Positions 24,241-35,695 of a stretch of 64,000 nt of DNA are shown here, one piece after another. The stretch is from Paraspadella gotoi (Eukaryota > Chaetognatha). Location: contig CM119267.1 in the NCBI GenBank assembly GCA_051294375.1, positions 21,825,486 to 21,889,485 on the forward strand, given 5' to 3'. Made by a program: the position numbers and the translations under genes. The notes under the pieces were generated by a model. The model searched no databases and had not been told where the DNA came from. It worked only from the letters and a program-made list of their open reading frames with translations. Every line of letters begins with the position of its first letter. Position 1 is the stretch's first letter.

Positions 24241-24311
24241 AGGCTGTTCGTTCTTCCCTCGAGGGGCCAACCTGGCTAAAAGGAGACCAAAGTTCGGTGT
24301 TTGACCCCGAG
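24241..24311 (+). CDS. candidate internal exon, unknown gene
   Basis: Open for 23 codons between an AG at 24239-24240 and a strong donor GAG|GTAAGG at 24311/24312. The conceptual peptide includes SSLEGPTWLKGDQSSVFDPE. Codon content looks protein-like and unlike the surrounding GTC repeats. The acceptor tract is partly simple repeat. No family recognised. Confidence 0.25.
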
Positions 24312-24448
24312 GTAAGGTCGCTGTCGATGTTGTTGTTGTTGTAGTTGTTGTGGTCGACCTAATTTTGGTCGATGTGTCAGAGATGCCTTTGGCGTCGCCT
24401 CACTTTAAAGATTGCTAAAAATATAGGCTTGTTGGTAATCTTTATAGT

Positions 24449-24452
24449 AAAA
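24449..24452 (-). terminator. Pol III terminator of tRNA-Tyr
   Basis: A TTTT run on the minus strand lies about 10 nt beyond the tRNA 3' end, the expected position for RNA polymerase III termination. Confidence 0.7.
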
Positions 24453-24461
24453 TTATGAGCA

Positions 24462-24548
24462 TCCCTCGAGCCGGATTCGAACCAGCGACCTAAGGATGAC
24501 CGACAAACCTGCTACAGTCCTCCGCTCTACCATCTGAGCTATCGAGGG
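24462..24548 (-). tRNA. tRNA-Tyr (anticodon GTA) with a 14-nt intron
   Basis: The minus strand folds as a full cloverleaf. The acceptor stem CCCTCGA pairs perfectly with TCGAGGG, followed by discriminator A. The D arm is GCTC/GAGC, and the anticodon stem GAGGA pairs with TCCTT including one G-U. The T loop is TTCGAAT. The anticodon GTA is at 24513-24515. An intron at 24498-24511 lies immediately after position 37, where nuclear tRNA introns occur, and eukaryotic tRNA-Tyr genes usually carry one. The mature part is 73 nt. The internal promoter is present: box A TAGCTCAGATGG and box B GGTTCGAATCC. The stems are intact, so it looks functional. Confidence 0.95.
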
Positions 24549-24875
24549 AGCTACGCCGAAAAGACTAACGTGTTATCAGATTTACATCAAAGCGGACCTT
24601 TGTGTTGTGATAATGAATTTAATTTAATGTTTATTTTTAAAAGAAAATAAAAAGGCTTACAACAGCGCCTCTGCTTGAATGTGTAGGACCCGAAAACTTA
24701 AAATGGAAGAAAGCGACTCAGACAAATTCCATTCAGTTTGTGCTTCTCATAAACTAATTTTTCTCATGGAACCCAGTCTCCCAAGTCAGCGGTGCAGCGC
24801 CTCAACCTCCCAACCATTCTTTGTCGGCTTCAACACCCTCCATGTGAAAAATCCAGTTGCTAAAAGAAGAAGGGA

Positions 24876-24911
<36 letters not shown>

Positions 24912-24936
24912 NNNNNNNNNNNNNNNNNNNNNNNNN

Positions 24937-24967
<31 letters not shown>

Positions 24968-24979
24968 CCGTCGCTAGGA
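24549..24979. repeat. (TC)n broken by a 25-N gap
   Basis: TC run on both sides of exactly 25 Ns (24912-24936), the fixed size of an unmeasured gap. Flanks have no gene. Confidence 0.9.
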
Positions 24980-25357
24980 AATAATTTCCAGAAAAATGTC
25001 CCCATCGCCATTCTTATTTTCTTTCTTTTGGAGGCGCGTTCCGTCTTTTTAGAACCCTGCTCGTTTTCTGGGTGACTTCTTGTCGGTTCGTCTGTCATGG
25101 TCCGTATGTCTGACTCTTCTTCGCTGTCTATCCGTTTTTCTTGGCCGTATTTGCTTACCTCCTATCTTCTCTCTCTCTCTCTCTCTCTTTCTCTTCTTCT
25201 TCTCTTCTCTCTCTCTCTCTTCTGCCTCTCTCTCCTCTCTCTCTCTCTTCTCCTTCCACAAGCATCGGTTCCATCTTCAGCGTCTTCCAAAACCCGACAA
25301 TCTTTCCTATTCGGTCCAAGGGGAGGAATTTTCAAAGGAAGAACACAAATTTTAAAC

Positions 25358-25388
<31 letters not shown>

Positions 25389-25655
25389 TCATCATCGTCG
25401 ACGAGTCTCATAAAGCCATACGACTTTGCCTTTCCCTTTATGTAATCTTCTTCGTTCGTCATTCGCGTCTTCATAATCTTCGTCTCGCGTCATCATCTCG
25501 GCGTCTTAACACAATCCCGTCGTGTCGTCTTGAGGATCTGCGCCCTCCTCTATGTCAGACCTGTCATCCATGACATTCAGTCTCTGTAATCCATGTACAT
25601 CATCTCTGTCATCAATGTCAATCATTCCTGCCATCCAATGTTCATCCATTTCTTT
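24980..25655 (+). repeat. local duplication, copy 1
   Basis: Matches 26715-27370 over its whole length, including GGAGGCGCGTTCCGTCTTTT, a TC tract, GCATCGGTTCCATCTTCAGC, a GTC tract and GATCTGCGCCCTCCTCTATG. Differences are largely short insertions in copy 1. Confidence 0.85.
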
Positions 25656-26714
25656 GTCAATTGGATTAAGTCATTAACCTATCGCCTTCGCTCAATCAAT
25701 ACGTACCTATCATCTCTCGTCTCAGCCCTATTGGAGATACATTCAACAGATAGGCTTGCAAGAAATAACAACGATTGGTGAGGGTGAATGTATAAAAACA
25801 TCAATACCAAAAGAGAAGCAGACATTTCATCTGGATTGGGATAAAACACGATGTATAGCTATATACGGAAAACATCTCAAAAACCGGATCGGAGGGGGAC
25901 TCGGGATGAATCAACCAAGAACTCCACTGAGATTGAGAATGATAACTCCACCTGCCTGGAAGCATCGAGCACAATACAAGTTATACGCAGAGATGTAAAA
26001 AGGAGATCTATACTAATACGCCATCGGAAGAGAGTTACCACAAAAGCTCACGCTGAGTTACCGGGAGAAAAACTTCTTTCCAATATAAGAGAAGACATAC
26101 TGTGTATATAAAAAATCATTGATTTAAACACAAATTCCCTGTAGAGCAAACGATTGTATTCTAGTTGTAAAAAGACATAAAAACCACCCGAAATAAACGA
26201 CTTTCTTAATGTAAAAAAAGATAATAACGTTAAAAAACACCAGCAAACGACTTTTCCAAAGAGATAATAAACTGTTAAAGAGAACAAAGAAAAAATCGCT
26301 TTGTTTTTCAGTAAATCAACAAAAGAATAAAACGTAGTTAAAAACTATGCAAAACAAAAACTCTCACACTTCAATAAAAAGTACTAATGATAAGACTAAA
26401 ACGTCTGTGAGATAAAGACCCATCAATACAAACTTTCTTATGTTAAGATCAAGCATAAAAACATTAATAGAACATTCAAAAAATTCAGAACATTTTTCTT
26501 TTCACATTTGCTAACCAATGTGACATAAAACTAAATACACGCGCAACGACATCAATGTAAATAAGAGATATACAAAAAACCTGTTTTTGTTGTAAAAAAA
26601 TAAACCCCCGCACTTTTAAGCCAAAAAAAAAAATACCTTTTTCTTTTCTCTCTTTTTTGTCCAACTAACTATTAAAAATGAATTAAAACACTTTTAAAAA
26701 AAAAACCACAAAAG
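25656..26714. other. no gene recognised
   Basis: AT-rich sequence between the two duplicated blocks. An 86-codon plus frame (25851-26111) has no recognisable motif. Confidence 0.45.
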
Positions 26715-27078
26715 GAATAAATTCAGAAAATGTCCCATCGCCATTCTTATTTTCTTTCTTTTTGGAGGCGCGTTCCGTCTTTTTAGAACCCTGCTCTTTT
26801 CTGGTGATCTTCTCTGTCGGTTCGTCTGTCTGTCCGTATGTCTGATCTTTTTCGCTGTCTATCCGTTTTTGCTTGCGTATTTGGCTACCTCCTATCTCTC
26901 TCTCTCTCGTCTCTCTCTTTCTCTTCTCTTCTCTTCTCCTCTCTTCTCTTCTTCCTCTTTCTCCTCTCTCTCTCTGCTTCTCCTTCCACAGCATCGGTTC
27001 CATCTTCAGCGTCTTCCAAAACCCGACAATCTTCACTATTCGTCAAGGGAGGAATTTCAAAGGAAGAACACAATTTTA

Positions 27079-27113
<35 letters not shown>

Positions 27114-27425
27114 TCATCGTCGACGAGTCTTCAAAAGCCATCAGACTTTGCCTTCCCTTTTATCGTTAATCTTCTTCGTCGTCATCGTCTTCATAATCTT
27201 CGTCATCGTCGTCATCATCTCGCGTCTTAACAATTCCCGTCGTCGTCTTGAGGATCTGCGCCCTCCTCTATGTCAGCATCCCTGTCATCCATGACATCAT
27301 CTCTGTAATCCATGTCATCATCTCTGTCATCAATGTCATCATTCCTGCCATCCATGTCATCATTTCTGTCATCCATGTCATCATCGCCGTCATCAATGTC
27401 ATCATCTCCGTCAGCTTTGTCATCA
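26715..27425 (+). repeat. local duplication, copy 2, with a 21-bp minisatellite
   Basis: Second copy of 24980-25655. From about 27290 it continues as tandem units of roughly 21 bp (ATGTCATCATCTCTGTCATCA-type), clearer here than in copy 1. Confidence 0.85.
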
Positions 27426-27862
27426 CGATTGTGTGTGTCTTAATAAAAAAATAAGCGTTAGTTAGCGGTTTAAATCTAACTACATAAATTTGTTGTAATA
27501 TTCTACAAATATAGTTTCATTTTAGTTGAGCATTATGTCCTCATAGTCAAGGCTCTACTAAGCGTCATCATCGTTTACGTCTTCGTTATCGTCGTCGTCG
27601 TTGTTTTCGTCCTCATCCTCCCTCTTCTCCCCCCCCCCACCCCGTCTTTCTCTTCTGCGTCAATAAAAACATTTTCATGCTTTCTCTTCTCATCGTCTTG
27701 TGAGCTCGAAGGATATTTTTACAAGTTTTTATTTTTATTTATTTTTCGCTACATTTCTCTCCTGTTTCTCTCTGCCTCTCTCTCTCTTCTCTCTCTCTCT
27801 CTCTCGTCTCTCTCTCTCTCTCTCTCTCTCTCCTTCTCGGCCTTTCCATTTGCATCCGGCAG
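27426..27862. other. no gene recognised; GTC and TC tracts
   Basis: AT-rich, with TCG triplets near 27585-27600 and a TC run at 27770-27835 that leads into the exon candidate at 27863. Confidence 0.6.
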
Positions 27863-27967
27863 AGGGCAACTGCAAAGGCATCGAGCGATGGAACCACATT
27901 CCTTTCTCCCATGGATCAAAGAAAATGATATGGAACAAGGAGACCGAACTTCGTCGAAAGTCCTCCG
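27863..27967 (+). CDS. candidate internal exon, unknown gene
   Basis: A long TC tract ends CGGCAG, a good acceptor, then 34 open codons reading in part GIERWNHIPFSHGSKKM. The proposed donor is G|GTTCTT, which is weak. It ends one base into a codon, matching the start phase of the exon candidate at 28960. Not identified. Confidence 0.3.
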
Positions 27968-28129
27968 GTTCTTTCTTTCTGTCTTTCTATCTCTCTGTCT
28001 TTCTTTTTCTTTTTTTTATCTCGAAAGAAAGATGAAATATCTTCATTTCTATCTGGCTTTGTCTTTCTTTCTCTCTCCCCAAACCAATTGCCCAGTGGTC
28101 CCCGTCATCCAACTTTACCAACTGCTCCC

Positions 28130-28225
<96 letters not shown>

Positions 28226-28562
28226 CCCCCTAAATAAAAGAAAGAAAAAAAAACTATATTAACCTAATAATCGAAAAACTGAAAGTCAAATCTCGTTGCC
28301 CCTGATTTATTCACCCATCGACTCCTGGATTCAGATTCCAGATGAGAAAAGTCATTTGAACGCAGAAGGAAAAAAAATTGGAAAAGAAATAGAGAACAGA
28401 TGTTTCATTACTATGGTAATGTCCTTAAGCTTCTCTTACATGTAATTACCAAATAAATATTCAAGTGGTTACGTGAAATATATTATTTTGCACTTACCAT
28501 TACAACTTTGACAACTTGTTTTAGTTTCACTGATTTTTGTAACTTTTAATTGAAAGATAAAA

Positions 28563-28660
<98 letters not shown>

Positions 28661-28689
28661 TCTATTTATTTTTTTTTATAAAATACATT
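27968..28689. repeat. (TC)n at 28132-28220 and (TTTA)n at 28566-28672
   Basis: A TC run of about 90 bp and a TTTA run of about 107 bp. The DNA between them is unremarkable. Confidence 0.95.
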
Positions 28690-28890
28690 GAGCAGCATAG
28701 GGAGTCCTTTTCGGAATTTTGTTCATAGACTTGACTTTAATTAAGAGTATCTCGCTATGTCATTTTATCCTGTCATAGTGACAGAATTCATAAACCACCA
28801 CAGTTTGTCAAAATTCAGGGGCAAGATAGTTTGTTTATTAAATGAATGAATACATAATCTTTAAATTAGTACGACCAATTTTATAACATT
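28690..28890 (+). mobile_element. family A element, diverged
   Basis: Contains CTATGTCATTTTATCCTGTC, CAGGGGCAAGATAGTTTGTT and ATTAAATGAATGAAT, with CCAATTTTATAACA at the end. Confidence 0.5.
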
Positions 28891-28959
28891 TAATCTTTTT
28901 GAACTTACAAAAACCGGAGGGAGGTTTGGATCAGTCGGTCGTAATACTCTCTACTCCAG

Positions 28960-29045
28960 AGGGCGTTGGGATGTGTGTCGAGGTTATTCACTTTAAGCCA
29001 ATCGATTTTGAGACCGTCCCTAACTTAGTCGTCTACAATTGTCAG
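28960..29045 (+). CDS. candidate internal exon, unknown gene
   Basis: Acceptor CTCTACTCCAG, 28 open codons and a strong donor CAG|GTGAGG. The peptide includes FKPIDFETVPNLVVYNC. Its phase fits the candidate at 27863-27967 (split codon G|AG), so the two may belong to one gene. The run ending in VYNC loosely recalls plexin extracellular segments, but this is only an impression. Confidence 0.3.
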
Positions 29046-29439
29046 GTGAGGAAAACCAACTCGTTAACAACTTTTCATTTTCAACCTTTTTTTTTTTTCT
29101 GTCGATATTTTTTTTTCTCATTTTCCTTCCTGAAAATTTTTTATTTCTTTTTATTGAAAAGTTGTCTGTTCTACTACACCTTTTAAATTTTTATTACTGA
29201 ATCTCTTTATGCCACTCTCTCATCGCTGTTTATACCAAAATTCTTTCCATTCCTTCAGTTACTTTCTTGCCACGATTTTGGCAATCTTTTAAACCTGATC
29301 GTACCACTCTTTATTTACTTTTTATGGCATTCTATTGCCACTTTCTTTTGCTAGTCTTTTGAAACAACTAGTCCACACCCATTTTTTAGCGAATTGATAC
29401 CAGGGACACGAAACGAAAGAGAAAAAGGTAGAAACGAAT

Positions 29440-29477
<38 letters not shown>

Positions 29478-29999
29478 AGTCCTTTTCCTATTAAATTCTA
29501 ATTTTCAGATTAGTTTTCCCCAATCTTCATCTTCAGTTTCTCCTAATTTCTTAGACATTTTCAATTTATCCCTTTCCCATTTTCCAATTTCCCAATGTTC
29601 TCTTTCCATTCACATTATTCAACTAGTTTTCCATTTAGCTACACTCCCTCTCTCTATACATATTTCGCCGAGCTCCCAGAGTCCCGTCCGCGCCCGGGAC
29701 TCCAACGCGGCCGAAAATTAATTTCGCGAAAAAAAGTTTTTTTTTCTTCTTAATTTACATTTTATTGGTTATATGGTTAATGGTATGGATGCCGCCATTA
29801 TGGGTTTTGGAGAAAAAAAAATTTGTTCCCTCTGGAAACATGAATTTCTTTCTGGAAACCCGACCGACAAAGAAGATTGCTTGCATGCTTGCAAATATGA
29901 TTGCATTCGTGCGTTGGCTTCGATTACTCGAGAGCATTATGGGTGGCAAGATTAAAAAATCTGGTCAAACTGCGGATTGTCCGAAGAAGTTCCATGTAT
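29046..29999. other. no gene recognised
   Basis: T-rich DNA after the exon candidate, a TC run at 29445-29472, and mixed sequence at 29640-29990 with short overlapping frames but no motif. Confidence 0.5.
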
Positions 30000-30018
30000 T
30001 TGGAGAAAGAAAGAGAGC

Positions 30019-30090
<72 letters not shown>

Positions 30091-30294
30091 AAAGAAAATA
30101 AAAGTGGAGGAAAAAAAAAAGAGGAAGAAAAACAATAGAAAGAGAATAGGAAGTGAAAGAGAGAGAGAGAGAATATAAAATGAAGTGTGTGAATGCATAT
30201 ATGCGAGTTTAGTGAACAATTTAAGGATCTCTGCAAACTCGGCTCTGGGCGCGAGTTGTTGCAGCGACGAGGAAACGAGGTGAAAGTTGAGGAA
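30000..30294. repeat. (GA)n tract
   Basis: GA run at 30017-30088 with AGAGAGG interruptions; short unique flanks. Confidence 0.9.
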
Positions 30295-31345
30295 TGTTGT
30301 ATCGGAAAAAGAAGAAGAGGAGGAAAGGAAAAGAGGAAATGAGGGAAGGAGAAAAGGGAGGAAGGAAGAGAATGAGGAAAGAAGAAAGAGGAGAGAAGGA
30401 AAGAAGAAGAGGAGGAAAGGAAAAAGGAATGAGGAAGGAAAGAAAGAAGAGAGAAAGGAAAAGAGGAAATGAGGGAAGGAAAGAAGAAGAGGAGGAAAGG
30501 AAAAAGGAAAGGTAGAAGAAAGAGAGAGAGGAAAGAGAAAGAGGGAGGAAAGAAGAAGGAGGAAAGGAAAAGAGGAAATGAGGAAGAAAGAAGAAGAGGA
30601 GGAAAGGAAAAGAGGAAATGAGGGAAGGAAAGAAGAAGAGGGGAAAGGAAAAGAGGAAATGAGGGAAGGAAAGAAGAAGAGGAGGAAAAGGAAAAGAGGA
30701 AATGAGGTAAGGAAAGAAGAAGAGGAGGAACAGGAAAGAGGAATGACGAGAGGAAAGAAGAAGAGGAGAAAGGAAAAGAGGAAATGAGGAAGAAAGAGAA
30801 GAGGAGAAAGGAAAAGAGGAAATGAGGGAAGGAAAGCAGAAGAGGAGGAAAGGAAAGAGGAAATGAGGGAAGGAAAGAAGAAGAGGAGAAAGGAAAAGAG
30901 GAATGAGAGGAAAGAAGAAGAAGAGGAAAAGGAAAAGAGGAAATGAGGAACGGAAAAGGTTAAGAAGAGGAGGAAAGGAAAGAGGAAATGAGGGAAGGAA
31001 AAAGAAGAGGAGGAAAGGAAAAGAGGAAATGAGAAAAGGAAAAGAAGAAGAGGAGGAAAGGAAAAGAGGAATGAGGAAGGAAGAAGAAGAGGAGGAAAGG
31101 AAAAGAGAGGAATGAGGGAAGAAAGATAGAAGAGGAGGAAAGGAAAAGAGGAAATGAGGGAAGGAAAGAAAAAGAGAAGGAAAGGAAAAGAGGAAATGAA
31201 GGAAGGAAAGAAGAAGAGGAAGAAAGGAAAAGAAGAAATGAGGGAAGGAAAGAAGAAGAGGAGGAAAGGAAAATAGGAAATGAGGGAAGGAAAGAAGAAG
31301 AGGAGGAAAGAAAAAAAGGAAATGAGGGAAGGAAAGAAGAAGATA
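30295..31345 (+). repeat. polypurine minisatellite, about 42-bp unit
   Basis: About 25 units built from GAAATGAGGGAAGGAAAG, AAGAAGAGGAGG and AAAGGAAAAGAG. The plus strand has almost no pyrimidine except the T of ATG. Open frames through it (Lys/Arg/Glu or Ser/Phe/Pro) are repeat artefacts. Confidence 0.95.
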
Positions 31346-31559
31346 ATGGAGGAAAAGAGAAAAGGGGATTAAAATGGGAAAAAATATCCAATATGGAGTC
31401 CGGGGGGGGAAGGTTTAAGGGAAAGAAGCAATATTTGAGAGAGAAAAAAATTGGGAAGAGAAGGGGCAGGGGGATAAACTGAAATTTGTAATATTGTTTT
31501 TAGGAAATAAGGAATAAGGATTGCAAAAGGGATGTTAAGAATCATTTGGGAGATTATTC

Positions 31560-31745
31560 ACTCTAAATTGCGAAACTGGTACGGTAAAACATAGAGAGCT
31601 TGCAGGGTCCTACTGTGTTATTATTTTGTGACAGTGGTGGAGGCCTTAAATCAACAGAGCTTGTCCAAAGTCAGGGGCAAGATATCTTATTTATTAAATA
31701 AATGGATAATTTTTTTATTGGTTATACCAATTTCATAGAAATACT
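31560..31745 (+). mobile_element. family A element
   Basis: GAGCTTGCAGGGTCCTACTG, GTGGAGGCCTTAAATCAAC, GTCCAAAGTCAGGGGCAAGA and TTATACCAATTTCATAG follow the consensus order. It lies just downstream of the purine minisatellite. Confidence 0.65.
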
Positions 31746-32115
31746 ATTAGAGAAAATAAGAGGAGAGATGCATAGATAAGGGGATAGATGGATGATAGAA
31801 AGAGAAGATAGATGCGAAGAAAAGAAAAAGAAAATGAAAGAGAAGAGAAGTAGGAAATTAGAGGAGTGAGGAGAAGAAAAAATAGGAAATAAGAGAAGGG
31901 AGATAAGGATAGAAAAAGAAAAGAGAGGAAAGTGAATCTATATTAGAATAAAGAGGAAGAGAGAAGATAAAAGATAAGAAAGACGACTTCCTATATAAAC
32001 GAAGTCAATGGCTTTGCAAGAAACAAATAGAGTTTCCTCCTCGGAGATCCCGCTTGGCTTTCGAAGGATTTCGAAAAAGTTTGACTTCTCGTAAGAAATC
32101 CTCTCGATATCGTTG

Positions 32116-32152
<37 letters not shown>

Positions 32153-32530
32153 TTCCGGCACGAAATGGTCGGTTTCGAAACATTTTTTCTCTCGGTTTTA
32201 GAATCGATTTCCGTTTTTCTTTTTTTCTTTTTTTTCTCTCTTTTCTTTTTTTCTTTTTTTTTTTGGCTAACTTAGGCTAAAATTCGAGTTTTTCGCTGAT
32301 TGAAAACGGAATTTGGAGGTTTTTTTTTTGTTTTTTTTTTTGCTTGGGTGCTTCTGAGCTTGCCTGCTAACTGCATAGATTGTTTTTTTTTAATTTTCTA
32401 TGTTTCCTTCTTTCTTTCATTCTTTCTTTCTTTCTTTCTTTCTTTCGGTGCCGTATTATCCTTATAATTCGGCTTCCATTAATATTCACGCTTCTTTCCT
32501 TTAGTTGGCTTACTTCGAAGTCGCGGTGTA
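31746..32530. other. no gene recognised; purine-rich, (TC)n at 32118-32148
   Basis: AG-rich sequence, then T-rich sequence with a TTTC tract near 32410-32445. Confidence 0.55.
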
Positions 32531-32833
32531 ACATATGTCGGGCTCGAAGATGGCCACCGGGGGTCAGTTTACACCGGTCTTCGCAGTCATGACCTTAAGT
32601 GAAAAATATCGCGGTTTAAAAGTCGGCCACCGGGTCAGTTATTATAACCGACTTTAGATTTAATAAAGGCCATTATTGTTTTGCTTATATTTAGTTATTT
32701 GGTTAGTAATATGCCCGAAGCTAGTGAACCGAAATTCTATTTTTTTGTCAGTTAGTCATTAGATGTTTATAGCTCCCAATGTCTCATTCCAGCCCCCCGC
32801 CTTTGTGTCAATTTATTATCTAAGGATCTTTCA

Positions 32834-33238
32834 TTGTGTATTTTTTCACAGCTTAGCGGCAAGTGTTTTTTAGAGTCAAAAGAAGTCCAGTTTTTTTGCA
32901 GTTTTCGTTTGTATTTAATCATGGTCTGTTTACGGGTGTACTGTAAACACGCGCCGTTCGAGTCAGGCATTTACCTTTTTATTTCGCCAGTCAGTTTGGT
33001 ACGCTCGGTAACCGAAACAGCGGCGCTTCGCGAAATGGCGGGGCTGAATGAGCGGTATCTTCGGGCTGTACGGCGTGACCCGATGTACGGAATCGAACTT
33101 CTCGAAGCCTGTTATTATGAGTCGACAGAGAATGTTGATTATTACGGCGTTAATTGTTACTTTTTTCCATCTCTACATTGGATCAATATTTTCGTGTCTT
33201 TGTACTCACTGTTTCGTCTTCAAACATCGATGACTTGA
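32834..33238 (+). CDS. 134-codon open frame, unknown product
   Basis: This is the longest open frame in the window that is not simple sequence. The second half (TAALREMAGLNERYLRAVRR, then DPMYGIELLEACYYEST) is balanced in composition and CpG-rich. The first half is hydrophobic, without a clear signal peptide. A 40-codon open frame (32535-32657, starting MSGSKMATGGQFTP) lies upstream on the same strand. It could be an exon or a decayed retroelement; no family recognised. Confidence 0.3.
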   Translation: MCIFSQLSGKCFLESKEVQFFCSFRLYLIMVCLRVYCKHAPFESGIYLFISPVSLVRSVTETAALREMAGLNERYLRAVRRDPMYGIELLEACYYESTENVDYYGVNCYFFPSLHWINIFVSLYSLFRLQTSMT

Positions 33239-34319
33239 AGTACAAACCGCTGTGGAAGAGAGCTAGCGCCGGTCAGTTGTCGTCTGCCGCCGTTGCCGTC
33301 TCTCCGTTTTGTGCGGCTTTTTGAGGAAGACGGTTCTGATTTAATGGAATCGCAAGTTTATTTTTTGTTTAGCAAGTAAGGTCCTGGGCGCATTTTTTGC
33401 ATTACTGCAGCTTTAAAATTTTTTCCTTCTTACTTTCCATTCCCCCTGCGCCCGGATATATTTGATGATTATTCTAGAATGCTCGGCGTTATCCCAGTAA
33501 TGCCATGTTGGCTCCTGAGATAGCGGGGGCGTGTTACGAAATCATTATCAAAGATAGTATACCGTGGAAATCCAAACTTCTCCTTTCACCCCGGATGCTC
33601 TTTTATTTCTATTTTTAACTAACGCAGGAAATTCCTATTTCTCCGCGATCCAGCGACATCTTTGGTTTCTACATTTGTATCATAGTTATATATACTAAGT
33701 ACAGCTTTCGCGAGTGGCTATCGCATGGCTGTTTCTGATTGTTCCGCCGTTTCTTTTAGATCTCAGCCTTGATTTCTATGACGTTTGTAACCTCTCAGAT
33801 TTGTTCAGTCTTGCCAATGCGTTTTTACTACTTTTTAAAAGATAATTAAATCGCGTTTAAGATATCTCGCCGAAACTCTTTTTTAATAAGGAAACAGTGA
33901 TCGCTGCGATTGGTGGACTTTCTTCCTTTGTGAATAGAGGAACCATTATTCACAAATTTGCTTCCAGAAAGCAGTAACGATGGATTCTTTCTTAAAGTTT
34001 ATATTATAATTGCTGAGTGTGTATTAATGTTTTTGTTATTTATGCCCCAGGACTTCTAACTCTACTCTACTCTCTGCTACTCAGAATACCATACCTAGAA
34101 GTGCTGGGACTTAGACTTTGTCGTCAGATCATCTGAGCGTTTTTTCCCACCCCAAGACCGGGCGCCATCGTCTCGTCGCCATCTACAACTGCGAATTCCT
34201 CTCGTTTTGATAGCGCAGGATCAGCTCAGCCAGTTAGTTGTCAAACGACAGCCACCTCTCGAACATAGCTTCAATACAGAGGTTAAGGAATTAAGAAAAA
34301 GATTAGAGAGTGATACAGG
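33239..34319. other. coding-like but unassigned region
   Basis: Mixed composition with short protein-like frames, for example 33479-33615 (SNAMLAPEIAGACYEII). An intron-like segment occurs: donor GTAAGG near 33379 and acceptor TTATTCTAG near 33476. No reading frame can be followed confidently. Confidence 0.3.
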
Positions 34320-34761
34320 ATAGATAGATAGATCGAAGATAGAATAGATAGATAGATAATAGATACATAGATAGATAGATAGATAGACATGATAGACAGA
34401 TTAGATAGATAGATAGAGAAAGAAAGCACAGAGGAGAGATAGCAGAGGAGAGACAAATAGAAACAACAATGAGGAGATGGAAAGTTCTACAGCCATCTCA
34501 TTGGCAAGAAAGACCGAGGGCCGAGGCCGGAAAGAGACAAAACCAAATAAAAAATAAAGTGGAAACAAAAAAACTGGTTGGAGGGCAATAAAGCTGGGAA
34601 GATAAAACCTCAATTTCTGTAGAGAATGACTAGGGCGAGAAAGAGAGGAGAGAGAGACACAGAGAGAGAGAAGAACAAGAATGAAGAATCAAAGAGAGAG
34701 AAGAAATAGGAAAGAAATAAAGAAAGAAAGAAAGAAAGGAAAACAATAAGTAAAGGATAAA
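34320..34761. repeat. (GATA)n tract and purine-rich DNA
   Basis: GATA/AGAT units at 34322-34415, then A/G-rich DNA up to the gap. Confidence 0.85.
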
Positions 34762-34931
34762 NNNNNNNNNNNNNNNNNNNNNNNNNNNNNNNNNNNNNNN
34801 NNNNNNNNNNNNNNNNNNNNNNNNNNNNNNNNNNNNNNNNNNNNNNNNNNNNNNNNNNNNNNNNNNNNNNNNNNNNNNNNNNNNNNNNNNNNNNNNNNNN
34901 NNNNNNNNNNNNNNNNNNNNNNNNNNNNNNN
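34762..34931. other. assembly gap
   Basis: 170 Ns. Confidence 1.
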
Positions 34932-35022
34932 AAAATGGAAAAAGGGGGAAAAGGGGAGAGGAAAATGGAGAAAGGAGGAAAAGGGGAGAGGAAAATGGAG
35001 AAAGGGGGAAAAGGGAAAAACA
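34932..35022 (+). repeat. purine minisatellite, about 33-bp unit
   Basis: About three units containing GGAAAATGGAGAAAGG and AAAAGGGGAGA. It probably continues into the gap on its left. Confidence 0.8.
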
Positions 35023-35627
35023 AAGATAAAATCTGACATCACTTGTTAAGATTATTAAATCGACAGAAAAAAAATGATTAATTCTGAGTCAGGTTTTTTC
35101 TTTTTTTCTGTTTTTTCTTCTTTTTTTTTATTTTTTTTTAATCATCTGAATTATCTTTAACGGAAATGAGACAAGTGAATTAATAATCAAATTGTTTTCG
35201 CTCGACTGAAAATATTTGATGGTGGAAAATGCATCATTACAACCGGAATTTTTCTCTAAATAATCTCCGTTTGAATGATAAATGTTGGAGGGACAATATT
35301 TATCAAATATTTTTAATTCTTTAATGTCAGTTACAACAAAGAAATAAAAAAATTTCTTATCGATTTTCACATCCGTCACATTGTCTCTCGCTCACTCTCG
35401 CTCACTCTCACTTTTCACTCTCACTTTTCACTCTCATTTTTCATTAAACATTGAAAATCTTCCTACATCCCATTTTCTTTTTCTTTTGTCGTCGTCCATT
35501 TTCCTTTCTCCCTCTCGATTGCCCTTTGTTTCCTTTGTCGAGTCATAAATGTCCCCGCACCCTGTCGAGTCCATTCGGAACAAATGGCGAAAGCGAAATC
35601 CATTGTCCTTCCAAATTGCACTCCGTT

Positions 35628-35695
<68 letters not shown>

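Noticed and set aside
30295-31345. CRISPR-like array
   Set aside because: Units are contiguous purine repeats without distinct unique spacers, and the DNA is eukaryotic.
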